Source: Kuschelorhynchus macadamiae
Lineage: Eukaryota > Arthropoda > Insecta > Coleoptera > Curculionidae
Direction of reading: 5' to 3'
Length of the DNA stretch: 64,000 nt
Assembly: GCA_030620095.1 (NCBI GenBank)
Contig: JAUTXW010005207.1
Span: 62,001-126,000, forward strand
Within the stretch, counting starts at the first letter, position 1. Every line of letters starts with the position of its first letter. The position numbers and the translations under genes were made by a program. Shown here one piece after another: positions 10,019 through 22,429 of the stretch. The notes beneath the pieces are model-generated. The model was given only the letters and a program-made list of their open reading frames with translations, did no database searches and had not been told where the DNA came from.

Positions 10019-12423
10019 CTTTATTATTATTAGCTCGACTTGTTGTCTCTAAGTATTTCTGTGGTTATATGTATTTCATACTGACGGAATTATACCTAGT
10101 CACTACAAAAAAAAATTAAAAAACAAAAAAAAGGAAAAAACCAACTATTGTGTATTAGGAAGTAATCTAACCATGCTACATATTTTCAAAATGACCGATT
10201 TCTGGATGTTCCTGTGAAGGTCTGTATTAAATCCTTATTGAGCCAAATGCTGTGTAAACGTTGTTGGGGTGAGAGCTGTCTGATATGACGGGAGGAAAAA
10301 TGATGATTCTTTCCTGTTTCCACAGCATTTTTACTTCCATTGTCAAGTCGGTGTATTTGGCGATTTTCCCACTGTATTTCGCTTGGATGTTCTCGTCGTT
10401 GGGGACAGCCATGTCAATTAAATAAATAATTTTCTCTTTTTTGGATTGAAAGGTGATATCGGGTCTGTTTGCGGGGATTGTTTTATCTGTGTGGATGTCA
10501 ATGTCCCAGTAGAGCTTGCAGTCTTCGTTTTCAAGTATGGATGTTGGTGTATAATGGTAGTAAGGGTGTGTGTTCTCCGTTAGTTTGTATGTTGTGACTA
10601 ATGCTTGATGAACGACCTTCGCTGCTGAGTTGTGCCTCGCGGTGTATTCAGTTCCGGCCATTATTCTACATCCATTCGTTATGTGATCGATTGTTTCCCT
10701 CTGCTAGTGACATATCCTGCACCTGTCGTCTTCAATGTTTGTGTCCTTAATGATGTGCTTTCGGTAGTTTCTGGTTGCTATGACTTTGAGCTTGCATTTA
10801 CTAATACCAAATTCCATGTTGATGTCGAGGGTAAACGTTTGTGTGATTTTAAGGAGTTCCTTTAGCTGTGCCTTTGTGCTTGCGTATAATTTTATGTCAT
10901 TTATGAAAAAGAGATGGTTTATTTTGTGTAGGTTATTTTTTTGGTGTTTAATGTGGAATCCGACGTTTGTGTTATTCAGTGTGTTTGAGAGTGGATTGAG
11001 ACAAAGGCAGAACCACAAAGCGCTGAGTGAATCTCCTTGGAATATATCTCGTCTGATGTAGATCTCTTCTGTTTCGATCTGTTCTTTTTAAGTTCTCAGG
11101 TTGATTTTAGTTTTCCACGTACTCATGATTTGCGTAAGAAATTGCCTGATATTTTTATTGACTTTGTGTAATTCTAGCACTTTAGTTAGTCAACTGTGGG
11201 GTATTGAGTCAAAGGCTTTTTTATAATCTATGTAACCAGTATGAAGGTTTCTATAATTTTTCCTGGTTTGTTCCATGATGACAGTGTCTATAATTAGCTG
11301 CTCCTTGCATCCTCGGCTGTGTTTCCTGCACCCTTTTTGCTCTTTCGTTAGAATGTTTTTGTGTGCTAGATGTTGTTCTATTGTCTTGGTAATTGTGTCT
11401 GTGATGATCTTATATAGGGTTGGAAGGCACGTAATAGGTCGGTAATTAGACGGGTTCTTAATGTTTGAATTTTTGGGTTTAAGGTATGTTATTCCTTGGG
11501 TGAGAAAACTGGGGAGTGTGATAGGTTTTAAAATAATTTCATTAATTGGGCGAGTGAGAGCTTCATGTGTAGAGGTAAACTGTTTGTACCAGAAGTTATG
11601 AATGTTATCTATTTCAGGACATCTCCAGTTACCTGTGTATATGATTGTTTCTGTAACTTCTTGTGTTGTCATTGCAAAATCCTCTTGTTCCTCCAAGCAC
11701 TTATGTCTGTCTTCTTCCGCTTTAATCCATAAAGAGTTATTATTGCGTAGTTTCAGTTCTGTATTCTGTGATCTTTGGTTTGGTCGGTGGTTCTGTTACT
11801 CATGCCTCCTCATTGCTCATGGTTTTTTGGTAGAACTGTTTTTCGCTTCTTCGAAACAGGTTGTTAGCGTCCTTTTCTCTCATTTGACTCTTTGTATCTT
11901 CGGAGTCTTGCGAAATACACGGATAATTTTTGCTTCAGAGTGTCAAGGATTTCTGTGTGCGTGTGATTAGGAGATGCAGATTTGATCTTCTCTACACTTT
12001 ATGTGATACGTTTTGACTTGTTGCCGTTCTTGAATTGGGTAAGATGTCTCAATTCTTTTCTAATTTTGTTAATTTTGTTTTCGATCCTTATCTGCCATTT
12101 GAATTTAGTTTTATGCTGTTGGTGTTTATGTGTCGTGGCGGAAGTTTTTGATTGTTCTGTGTTACCGTGGCTGCTGCGTAGATCACTGTATGAATGTTCT
12201 CAATTGTGCTCGCATTCTTTATGTACTCGGGAATTATGTGTTCGTTGATGGTCTTTAGGATTTTATGTGTGTTCCGTTTGATCATTTCAAGATTATACGA
12301 AGAATAGGATCTCTTATTGTAGGATCGGAGCCTGACCATTTGTTTAGATGTGACACCATTTCTACTTTGATTGCTTGTGTGAGAGACGGTCCGAGGTGTA
12401 GCTGTGTTACTAACCCATAACAA
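10019..12423 (-). mobile_element. Dong/R4-type LINE, degenerate, 3' end at a TAA microsatellite
   Basis: Reading the minus strand from 12423 down, the frames fit one protein. The linker NWRCPEIDNIHNFWYKQF (11600s) is followed by RT blocks PSNYRPITCLPTLYKIITD, EQKGCRKHSRGCKEQLIID and YIDYKKAFDSIPHS. The catalytic region FFINDIKLYAST (10900s; family has MDD, so one Asp is lost) and MEFGISKCKLKV follow. A C-terminal restriction-like endonuclease region contains RPDITF and YLIDMAVPNDEN (10390-10480). These are hallmarks of the R4/Dong clade, which uses a restriction-like rather than an APE endonuclease. On the minus strand the 3' end runs into TAATAATAA (10021-10031), matching the known preference of Dong for TAA repeats. 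Frameshifted and inactive. Confidence 0.85.
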
Positions 12424-12689
12424 TGAATATTCTTCATCACATATTACCCTTCTTTCTGGTTCTTTTCTCTTCTCCCTTCCTTATTTTTCTAAATATCTAA
12501 AAACCTGTTATATGTTTTTATCTGTTTTCTTTTATGTTTTATATCTGTTTTATAAAATATGTTGTTTATATTTGATATATTATCTAACTTAGCATAAACT
12601 TATATTATTTAGGAAGTTTTATGTAGATTAGGGCTTAAACAGAACCTGGACAGATGTCTGCAACTTAAGGATTTTTGTTACGCCAGTAA

Positions 12690-12895
12690 TTTATTATATC
12701 AAAATAAAACCACTTTCCAACGTTTCGCTTTCGATTCCACGAGACATCTTTAGGGATCTTTACTTCAGGGGATCAGAACAATGAATAAATAAACACTGAA
12801 TTCATTCAGTATTCCGATCTCGTGAAGTAAAAGCGAACAGTCGGAAAGTGATTCCATTTTGACATGGTTTAATTTCTTAACTTTATCGAATCCTG
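12690..12895. repeat. Inverted pair of Penelope-like terminal fragments
   Basis: The reverse strand of 12690-12770 (AAGATCCCTAAAGATGTCTC, then GCGAAACG) and the plus strand of 12795-12885 (CATTCAGTATTC, GTGAAGTAAA, ATTTTGACATGGTTTAAT) both match the 5' terminal region of the Penelope-like element at 23760-23865. The two lie head to head. The hammerhead core in the minus copy is damaged (CTGA changed to CTAA), and in the plus copy it is deleted. Confidence 0.65.
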
Positions 12896-12904
12896 TCATA
12901 CTTC

Positions 12905-13180
12905 TCCAACTAGTTGTCATTTTGGTTTTCGAAAAATATTGTTTCGTGTACAGGAAACTTCCTACTGGTCTCAAATGAGGGTAGATATCAATAAATTTAT
13001 TCGTAAATGTTTAGTATATGGTGCGCAGAAACACTCTAATTTACCCAAAATCGGCATCATGGCAAAAAATGACAAATTATTTCTTTAGATTCTGTTGGTC
13101 CACTTCTGCGTTCAATGAAAGGTAATAAATGGATCTTATAGCATCTGGCTCGTATAAAAAAAAACTTTTGTCTGTCCTTT
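12905..13180 (+). pseudogene. Ty3/gypsy integrase fragment
   Basis: An open piece from 12911 reads CHFGFRKILFRVQETSYWSQ followed by MRVDINKFIRKC, the N-terminal zinc-binding region of a retroviral-type integrase (H...H...YW.xMR.D...FI..C). After a frameshift near 13090 the start of the catalytic core appears (DSVGPLLRSMKGNKWIL). The expected second zinc cysteine pair is degraded (CLVYGAQK). Nothing else of that element is nearby. Confidence 0.65.
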
Positions 13181-13199
13181 AATACTTTCCAAGTCATCT

Positions 13200-15530
13200 T
13201 TATGTTACATGTACTGGTTCTAGACACATGTAACATAATAAGTCAAATAAATTTGAGCCAGTATTTCATAAAGTTAATTTACCTGTCCTCGACTACTTTA
13301 TCACTTGTTGGTTTTGGCATATTACTGTAGAGAGGTAAAGTACGGTTTTAAAATGAGAAATAACATTGCTAATAGCAGATAATTGTATAATATATAATGT
13401 CTATACTTTTGAGAACGCTGGGATATATGCGTTTATTCACGAACACAGTGTGGGTAACAGGTAAACAAGTGTGTTCATTAATATAAGTTAAGTTACAACA
13501 ATGTTTCTTATGTATATCAAAAAAAGGGGCTTATTTAAATGATTGTGGAATTACATCTTACTCTGATGTGTGGCATATCTGACTAAATACACATTTAAGG
13601 TTTCCTCCGCTATGAAATGTACTGTCCGGCTCTTTCTGTTTCTGTTTTTACAATTATTCAGGTATTTTCATATGTTATATTTTCAGGGAATCACTACACT
13701 AGTATGTTATCTTTCATAAAAGGTTGTTTAGAGTCATATGAGCTATATAGACACATTTACATTGGAGCACACTTGTTATCAACATGATTGAATTTCACAT
13801 AACTTTTCTACACATTTGTAACTATACTATTAAACCGGTTTATAGGAGGTATTTTCGCTGGTTTCACTGTAATTCGTTATCGATTTCGTAGGAAACATTT
13901 GTTTTTAAGAAAATGATTAAGTTTCTTGTTTTTGTTTTGGTTAATATTTTGACGTCTGTCGCACTTTCCTCTGGCGGCGGGTGATTCAACTTGATAATCT
14001 CGGACCCAAAACACTTAGTGAATAATAATTAAATGGAATATCTTATTAAATATAATAAGCAGAAAATCACCATAATGACATGGTAATCCTAATATGAATT
14101 TAGGAGAGGAAAACCATGGGAATTCTGTTTAACTTCGCCTACATTTCGAAATCCTTAAGCCATGGAACTCAGCTAGTGTTACCAACCAAATGATAATGAA
14201 ATGCCCTAGAGCAACCGGAACCTTGTAGATAAGCTGGTTGATATTAATTTCTCCTGGTTCTAAACACTTGTTTCCTCTAATTAATTGAACTTTTAGTAAT
14301 GTTGGGCCGAATTAAAATAAGAGCTTGTCAAAATTTAAACTATGACGTCACCATTGTACATATCATAGCTACTTAGAGGCTATTGTGGTTGGATCTGCTG
14401 TATGCAGGGGGAAGTGTGCGTACGGTCTTTTGTGATGTGCCAAAGAGAGGCAGAAAAATGGCTGTTTTTACTATGATTTTTTTTGAGTGATTCTTCTACT
14501 TCGATCCTCGTATTGAAATATCTTTATATTTTCCCCGAAAACTTTCAGAGTGAGTGGGTGTTAGGTTCCAGTTTTTTTATGTGAAGTTAGTTTCACCCCT
14601 GCAAAGGGATTATATCACTGCGAACCCTGTAGTAGCTGCTTTACATGGATTTTTGGCTTCTGTAGCATTGTTGGTCTTGGAGTAGGGTAGCTACAGTCGG
14701 GTAGTCTCCGGAATAGATTCCATGTGGTCTTGGAGTGAGTTCGAGTGGAATGTTCATTACGTAAAAAAACCCACTAACATCAGGTATTAGAGAAGGCAAA
14801 AAATTGTGTTTTCCTTTAAGAAAATTAATATGCCGCAGGCATTGTGTATTTTGGGCCTAAATTTCGGCCGCTTACTTAAATCAATTGTTCAAAATATAGA
14901 ATTTCGGAAGTATAATAGTGCAGAATTAATCCTATTGTTTAATTCTTAATGCATCATTCTGACAGTTTTGTAATTATCAATTTATATAATGTAGTACAAT
15001 AATGTACAGGATGGTTCAGAAGATAAAGTCAGTTTTAAGAAAAATATATTTAAATAAAAACAGGGTGGGAATTGATTATTTTTGCAATAGTACGTTGTAT
15101 TAAGGATAGTTTTTCCTTCTTTTTAGTGTTTTTTTTTTTGGGGGCTACCCATAAAGTTTTGGGGTATTGCTCCACAGCTTCAGGAGTTTTCCTTTGATTT
15201 TGGACCAGCAGACCACTTCGATTGACTGGCCGTTGCTTCATGTAGTGCGGTGTGGTGATCTGGACTCGAAATATGTGTACAGATAAGTGAAATCTGATTT
15301 AAAATTACAATTGTATAATTGTATACTCTTAGTGACTTAATTATTCTGACTGCAATATATGAGTAGATAGTGCTGACATAAATCTTTACTTCTAATATAA
15401 ATATATTTTATACTGTTATATTTTAAAACTCACGTAGCACTACTCATATGAGATTGAGTTCATCCACGTATATCATGGTACACGGCCAAAACATTATTGC
15501 GTAATACTTTCTATTTTTTATTGTTTAAGG
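13200..15530. other. Non-coding interval
   Basis: AT-rich with a GC-richer island (14340-14480) containing a CRE-like TGACGTCA at 14344. No supported gene; a 63-codon minus-strand frame at 15050-15241 was not recognised. Confidence 0.4.
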
Positions 15531-15534
15531 TTTA

Positions 15535-17730
15535 ATGGTGGTTACATAAGCACCTCCTTAGACTAGAATGCCATACCTTATTAGAGGTTCTACCAGTGCT
15601 TTATCAAGCATGATCGCAGTTTTTCTGGATAGAATATCTCTTAATATATATAATTTATGTAATAATGATCTGATTTTTTTTGGCAAGTATAATATGTGCT
15701 GATCCCATTTAAGATTCCTATCTAAATAAATATCCAAATATTTTATGGAGCTAACCTCCTCAATTGGATCCTTTAATGTGTGAATGTTAATATTATGTTA
15801 ATTAGGACGATTTGAAATATTTATAAAGAAAGCAATATATTTGGTTCTTTTAATATTTAAATAGAGCTTAAAGCTATCAAGAAGACCTCTTTCAGCTTTT
15901 TCTTTTGCCTTCTCCCAAGAATCAGCAGTAAATATAATGGCAGTATCATTCGCATATGACAAAATTTCACCCCAAATATTTAAACCATTTATGGAATTCA
16001 TGTAAATATTAAAAAGCATGGGACCCATCGCCGTTCCCTGTGGTACTCCAACCTTGACAATATCGGGTTTATGACTTAAAATGTCATTTATTTTTGTATA
16101 TTGTGTTCTATTTGATAAGTAATTTCGGAATATTTCAAGGACGGCGCCACTGATAACATACTTCTCCAATATGTTAATTAAAATAGAATGCGAGACTGTG
16201 ATAAAGTGCTTTTGACAAGTCTAAAAATATCACAAGGCTTTTTTTACCGCTATCTCAATTGTTAAATTAATTCATGCATTGCATCTTCAGTACCCAGTTG
16301 TATAATGAAACCAAATTGAATTTTTGATAACACATTATTGTGGTTAAGGAAGAAAAACAATCTGTCTTTTAAACTTTTGTCAAAAATGTTACCAAAATTT
16401 GTTATTACACTTATAGGTCTAAAGTTTTCCATTAGTTACTTTGATCCTGACTTATAAATCGGAGTCACTATAGTTGTTTTAAATTGTGTAGGGACTTTCC
16501 CTATTTTAAAAATAAGCTTTATAATATATGTATGAGGTTCAATAATATACACATGTAAAGACTTAATTACTTTGGTAGTAATACCATCACTACCTGGTGA
16601 ACAATTATTTTTTAAAGAATTAATGTAATTAATTACATCATTTTGGGCCACAGGTCTCAAATACATAGAGATCAATGGTGTGTGTGTTACTTCAATAGGA
16701 TTTTGGGGATTAGGAATATTTTATGCCATTTTTTGGCTTATATTAATAAAATACTCATTAAAAAGATCAGATAGTTCCTCATTTTCTGTAATGTAACTGC
16801 CATTTTTGTCAGCGATATGAATTTTTTCACTATTTTTGCATTTGTTTTCATTTGGGACATCATTTATAAATTTATAGACTTTTTTAATGTTTTTGGAATT
16901 CTAATTAATTTTATCTTTGTAATAATTCTTCTTAGCTTGAGTGATAATTTTATTCAACCTATTACGATATTCTTTATACTCTACTAACTTTTCCGGGCTG
17001 GAATTTTTTTTCAGTATTCTCTTCATTCTATCCCTTGTTCTTATTGAAGTTATAATTCCTTTTATTATCCAAGGCTTTATTTTATGATATTTACTGTTAG
17101 TTAAAATTTCTATCTCTGAGTGCTTTACAACATCGGTAACATGTTTGCTCAACCTTTTCACCGCTGCTTCTGGATCAAGAAGCTCCAAAATATGCCCCCA
17201 AAATTCATCTTTTGCCAGATTATTAAGCATATTAAAGCCAACCTTCTTATGGACCTTTTTCTCTTTTTAAGATGTTTCTGTATTTTCTTTGTTCATTGGT
17301 GACATGTTAATAAGTATTGGTAAATGGCCTGTTATGTCATGATTTGTTATAGCTGTCTTCACTTTAGATGTATTACTAACTTTATCCTTCACAAATGCGT
17401 GGTCGAGGCATGGCTGTGACTCAGGTCTAGTGATGTCCCAATATAAGGTATCAAAACCATGTATATTCATTAGCGAAACATAATCGCAAACCATGGGATC
17501 TGTATTATTTAATATATTAAAGTTAATATCCCCCACAAATAGTTCTAAGTCAGTCTTCTGGTTACTTCTCAGATGGTGATCTAAATTAGTCAAGTAGCCT
17601 ACGGAACTAGAGCTAGGGGACCGGTAACAGATATTTATGCAAACGCTTAGACCCTGATAGTTAAAATTTAGTTTGGATATGCTAATTCTGCTTGTTAATA
17701 TATTGTCAGTAGAATTTTTAAATTTCATAT
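15535..17730 (-). mobile_element. APE-endonuclease LINE (Jockey/CR1-like), degenerate
   Basis: On the minus strand, 17728-17267 encodes the APE-like endonuclease: VCINICYRSPSSSS, FVGDINFNIL, CLDHAFVKD and the SDH-like end TNHDITGHLPI. 17230-16901 is the linker. 16675-16436 starts the RT (NNCSPGSDGITTKVIKS, FKTTIVTPIYKSGSK). 16169-15798 continues it (VGVPQGTAMGPMLFNIYMNS and the catalytic box SYANDTAIIF, with N where D is usual). Below 15798 a C-terminal tail is readable in broken frames (LYLPKKIRSLLHKLYILR). Several frames and the D-to-N change mean it is dead. Confidence 0.88.
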
Positions 17731-17733
17731 TTT

Positions 17734-17852
17734 GTATATTTCAACACTAGTTTTGAAAAAATTGTTTCAACACTAGTGATGAAAAAATTGTCAACCGTTA
17801 CGTCAGCGGTGACATTGACAAGATTGTCGTGTTGAAAAGCATTTTTCAACAC
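17734..17852. repeat. 26-bp tandem repeat followed by a perfect 10-bp hairpin
   Basis: TTTCAACACTAG followed by GAAAAAATTG occurs twice in tandem (about 17736-17761 and 17764-17789). Further on, GTGTTGAAAA (17829-17838) and TTTTCAACAC (17843-17852) form a perfect 10-bp stem with loop GCAT. The same word family recurs at 3021. Confidence 0.6.
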
Positions 17853-17879
17853 ACGTCAATACGCGTGTGATATATGGCA

Positions 17880-18780
17880 CTTTCTACCCCAGTTAACTGT
17901 ATGTTTTTTGCCAGTTTCGTAAGAGGTCGTAGGAAAAATATGTTTTATCCGATTGACTTCAAATTTTGGTCGCAAATTAAGGGCCATACGGGGATGACCT
18001 GGTGTTATTTTGTTAAAATCGAATATGGCGGTACAAAAGGTCGGCCTAGTGCAATGTTAAAAAGATTATTACTATACAATTAATTATCCAAATTACCTCA
18101 AATTTTGCACAAATTCATTAAATCATTTTGACAATTCATTATATCTGGAGTAATTTCCAAAGAAAAATATTATAAATTTTTTTTTAATTATAAGCTTATT
18201 GCACAAATTCATTACATTATTTTGACAATTCATTATATCTGGAGTAATTTCAGCGTTTTGCTTTTAAATCAAGCGTTAAATAGAAATAAACTAGTAAAAT
18301 TTTGGTAGAAATCCAAGATAGCAAAACAAAATAGTCGTCTAGTGAAATATTAAAAAGATTATTGTTTAAAATAGTTATCCAATTTACCTTAAATTTTACG
18401 CAAAAATCAACCGTTACATAGAAATAATGTGTGATATAAAGATAAAATGGCAAAATTGTAGCATTTAAGCTGGCGAAACAAAACGGCGACCAAATAAGAT
18501 GTTTAAAAATTCAATGTGAATGTATATTCTTGTCCAATTGACGTTTTGAAGAAATATTAAGTGTAACATAGCGATAAATCAGTACGAATTCAACATGAGG
18601 GAACAAAATGGCGGTGTTAGAAAAATCAGTGTAGAAACTACTTATTCAATTTATTTTAAATTATTCTCAAAAATCAAATGTGGCATAGGGAGAAACTGGT
18701 AACATGTTGACACGAATCCAAAATGGTGAAGCAATTTTACGTCAATTTCAAAAATATTTGAAAAAACACTATTAAGCAGT
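17880..18780 (+). repeat. Divergent tandem array of ~100-150-bp modules
   Basis: Recurring phrases, each degenerate: AATATTAAAAAGATTATT, ATCCAATTTACCTTAAATTT, CAAAAATCAA, ACATAGAAATAA, and a purine-rich AACAAAATGGCG preceded by AATCCAAGAT. One near-exact copy pair is TTTTGACAATTCATTATATC followed by TGGAGTAATTTC, at 18127 and 18221. Related modules occur inverted at 37680-38320 and direct at 44765-44935. No protein is implied. It resembles a dispersed repeat family rather than a satellite. Confidence 0.6.
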
Positions 18781-21089
18781 TTTCTTGGATTATTACACAT
18801 GAGTTATCGATCGACATGCTTTATAAGTATTATATTTCTCTTATAGGTTAGTGTTCCGTAAATCATTAATGGTAGAAAAGGATGAAACACGAAACATTGT
18901 TTTTCGGATACGAAAAATATGTCAAAAGGTGTAATTAACAAAACGAACTTGCTAGACAAAGGCATAAACATAGGCAGGCTTTTCACAATTCCTAATTAAA
19001 GGAAAAATTCATTACGAGCAATATTCCGGGTAAGGAAATTTTCCGGTTTATTAGTTTTTAAACTTTTTTTTAAATAATCCTATAAAACTATAAATATATT
19101 TTTTGTACAAAATTTTATATACTTAAATATTTGTATTTACACACATGCTAAAATGTTTAATTAAAGGAATATTAAGAAAAAAACGTCTGCAAAGCACGTT
19201 TCAACCTCTCCCTTGCCTTCCGCTCACCTTCCATTGGCGGGGACTTATAGTATGTTGTTCATAACTCTTGTCCCAACAACTTTGTAAATTTTCAAAACCC
19301 ACAATTTTTTCCTCTAATTCACATTTATTAACCTTTTTTAAATGGACTATAAATTGTGCATCTCTATTTTGTTAAAAAAGTAATTCTATTTGCACTTTTG
19401 CTGTTGACAAAACTATAGCAACAAGTTAATTCTAGTAAAAATTCATTTCTATGCTTAAGATAATTTCACATTTTCTTAACTGTCGTAGAAAATATACTTG
19501 CGCCTTGAAAATGTACATATTTAATCTAAGGTCTCAATCGTTGCGTGGATTGAAATTATCAAAAACGGACTTATCCAAAGACCGGTTTCAATAACAAATT
19601 AGATACTTAAAAGGTAAATTCCAGTTATAATTTTCCTCTATTTTTTTATTTTATAAATAACAAAAATGTTTTTTGCAATTGCTTAATAAATAAAAAAACG
19701 TAAATGCTAATTGTCTTTATTTAAATATTTCTTTTTATGTAATATTTAAATCACTCGCCTAAATACATCGCTAACCTTGTTGAATACGAAGTCTCGCAAG
19801 GAGAAGGCTTAACAGCGGAAAATCACGTTTAAACGGTCTTCAAATTATTTCTTTGGAAGTACGTTTTCTGCGCTATCTGTCGATATATTTTTATTTCCGT
19901 TTTTAATATTGTCTCTCTCTCTCTTACATATTGGAACATAATTTTAAACCACTGTAAAATGGAAAAGTTAAGCTATGTTCCAAATACGAGCAACTTCAGT
20001 TTTAGTGTTTAGCTTTAACCCTTAGCTATAAAGTTCATTTATTTTTACCTTTTGCGGCTAAACAATAATATTTTTAATTTTCACATATTAATTTGTTTGT
20101 TAGCGTATATTTCTGCAATGTAGGTACCGCAAAATAAACACACTTAGGTCTACTGTTGACTTTAAATTTTACAAATTACCCTGTTATGTATCAATATTAA
20201 CAATAAAAATAATTTGAACGTGACCACGGTCAGGCGTTATGGGAAAAGTTATTATTAAAGTTACGGGAAAACGAAAGTCTTGTTATATGAACACATCTTT
20301 AGTTATATCTTCTTTTTAGCTCCATGAGACTTCCGAAAATTCCTTAAATTTTCTAAATTCGGAACATAAACAATGTTTTATTACTTTTATTACCGACTGT
20401 TGGTATTAGCCATTAAACAAGCCGTAAATAGCCACGAAGCGTTGCGACCGAAAAATACCATGGTGGTTTTTGTTTGCTCTCCCTAATCTCATTATAATCC
20501 TTTATATTGACTGACTGATACGGTGCTGTACAAATTACATAATATTTACAAATAATATTGTACAATCGTTTTACTTTTTTAAATAAATAGATTCTTAAAA
20601 ATGGAAATTGTCTTAAACCGTCAGCTGAGTGGAAATTAATCGTTACAGTTAGTGGGAAAACCGGTTTTGTTGCATGTGATTTGTATATAGAGTTGATTTT
20701 TTAAACAAATAACTTTTTAGGCAAGAAAATATAATTATAATTGTGAAAATCTTGGGGACATTTTAGGTTTTAGTTTTTGAATTCTTTGACAGATGGACTT
20801 TAATTGGATTATATTTAGAGTCAAAGGAAAAAGTATATATTACTATTTTCGCTCTTCTTTGATATTTGCAAACTCAATTTTTAAAAAACTCTTAATAGTT
20901 CTGTAAAAAATGCTTTAAAATAAATTAGTAATAAATGTTACTTAATAGAATAAAATATTGTCTTTGAATTAATTTTCATTTAAAAATTATGCATATTCTT
21001 TTTGTTCTACTGCTAGTACTAAAATTAAACTATTTAGCTCATAGAACCTAAATCATATTGGAAGCAGATAGGATATAAATTAAATTTAC
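18781..21089. other. Non-coding interval, probable host intron
   Basis: AT-rich, no recognisable coding sequence or repeat. It lies immediately downstream (minus strand) of the receptor exon ending at 21090, so it is probably intron. The next exon, coding for the receptor C-terminal tail, was not identified with confidence. Confidence 0.45.
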
Positions 21090-21273
21090 CTCTGCATTGG
21101 CATAGCAAAATAATAATGCTACAAATATTCCTTGACTGGCTTCCATTGTATAGCGAAAATAGTCGTACACGTCTTCAGCTAAACAAGTATCATTGACAAC
21201 TATCTTTTTCGCTGTAATAAATATATGAAGTCCAAAAAGTGGAATCAGAAACAATGTCGCTCTGAAAGCAGCC
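21090..21273 (-). CDS. Class B GPCR exon (TM6-ECL3-TM7)
   Basis: A 184-bp minus-strand exon with acceptor TTCTGCTTTTAG and donor GAG/GTAAAT. It encodes 61 residues. FRATLFLIPLFGLHIFIT is the TM6 signature of secretin-family receptors (R.TL.LIPLFG.H). An acidic extracellular loop with one Cys follows, then the TM7 signature SQGIFVALLFCYANAE, matching the family's QGFFVA.xFCF.N.EV. The exon starts with one base completing a codon begun by two bases of the exon at 43220-43427, so the two join in phase (…TRQTK-AAFRAT…). The product is a plasma-membrane neuropeptide/hormone receptor. Which insect receptor (DH31/calcitonin-like, PDF, PTH-like, Hector) I cannot say from two exons. Confidence 0.88.
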
Positions 21274-22136
21274 CTAAAAGCAGAATAATATAAATTACCA
21301 AATATTGCCATTACCGTACAAATAAAGTTGCTTGGTGCCTTAAGACTAGCTTAAAAGAAAATTAAAAGAGGGTTCACTTCGAACCCTTCGAACGTCTTAA
21401 CGGTACAACCAGGTATCTGAAAAAAAAGCTTTCGACAGGGAATTTAAAGGAGACCAAAATCTTAGATGGTCTCTGTTTCGAAAATCACCAAATTTATTGT
21501 AATATCGTTCGAAAAGTCGAAATAAATTTTGTGGGTAATATCTTTACCTTAATCTACGTTAAAATATCTTAAAAACCTCGTCTATCGAATTTCTTTATAG
21601 GGGGGTAGCGATATTTTGAAACTAAACAATAATTTCTTTTCCAATACTACCAGATCAAATATTTACAGAGGGCTCATACTGCTAGTTTGCTACTCTTAGT
21701 AAATGAGAACCAATTATTTAAGTTAAATAAACTTATCATTGCTTTTCTTGTAAACTCTTGTCTAGGCAAATAATCTCTCGGTAAAATTTTTGAACACGTG
21801 TGTGGAGGTATGGTTTTAATGGCTGCTTTTTCCAGATTCTGTAAACAGACAATGCGGAAATATTTGTTATCACCATAATATTTATTAAACATACCAACCA
21901 CTGGAACGCGGAAAAGTTATATTCTAGAACTAAGAACGAAAAACTACTGAACGCTTAAATCTAAGAACGAAAATACGAAACTAGTTATTTGCTAAACTTA
22001 AAAATCGCAATCAACACTGTCTAACACTTTGATAAATAAATCACAATAACTCGATCTGATTTTTTGATTCGACCCAGGTCATGACATGTCAGAATTTAGA
22101 ATTCAGAAATATATTTAAAAAAGAAAATTAAGGTGT
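21274..22136. other. Intron sequence of the receptor gene, left part
   Basis: A 75-codon minus-strand frame (21674-21901) is open but matches nothing I know and has no convincing splice sites. A small hairpin (GAGACCA...TGGTCTC) lies near 21451-21475. Confidence 0.4.
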
Positions 22137-22367
22137 AGTATCCAAAATTCGAATGAAACAATATAGAACCCTTGAAAAATCTTGAATCCGGTCCACTCAA
22201 AGTTTGATCTAGATCTAACACGTTAAAAACAGCATTCCGATCCCTCCCCGAAAAGTGTTCATCTCATCAGGCCCAGACAGTACAAATAACACATAAATGA
22301 ATGGTTCCCGAATTCACCAATAAAAATGGGCGAACCCGCCCGCGTCGTTTTCCCGGCATTTGCATTC
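22137..22367 (+). repeat. Left terminal inverted repeat of the Maverick remnant
   Basis: Matches the reverse strand of 27240-27529 at roughly three quarters of positions by eye. Shared landmarks are ATCCAAAAT, GAATGAAACA, TAGAACCCTTGAAAAAT, CTAACACGTTAAAAA and TCCCTCCCCGAAAA. Confidence 0.75.
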
Positions 22368-22429
22368 TTTGTTTTTCTTGTTGTCATTTCTATTTTTACG
22401 TACGTATTGGAAATTTAAAAGTAAAAATG

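Noticed and set aside
11602..12248. Plus-strand ORFs with hydrophobic Cys/Leu-rich translations
   Set aside because: Antisense shadows of the Dong-type LINE.
15050..15241. 63-codon minus-strand ORF with RPVNRSGLLVQNQRK
   Set aside because: No family recognised, ends in a poly-Lys run from a T-rich tract; no splice or promoter support.
19840..19950. Possible C-terminal receptor exon after a TTTTACAG acceptor
   Set aside because: It would start in phase but with Trp rather than the expected Val, and the short tail does not resemble a class B C-terminus.
21674..21901. Minus-strand ORF as another receptor exon
   Set aside because: No GPCR motif, and the two flanking receptor exons already join in phase without it.
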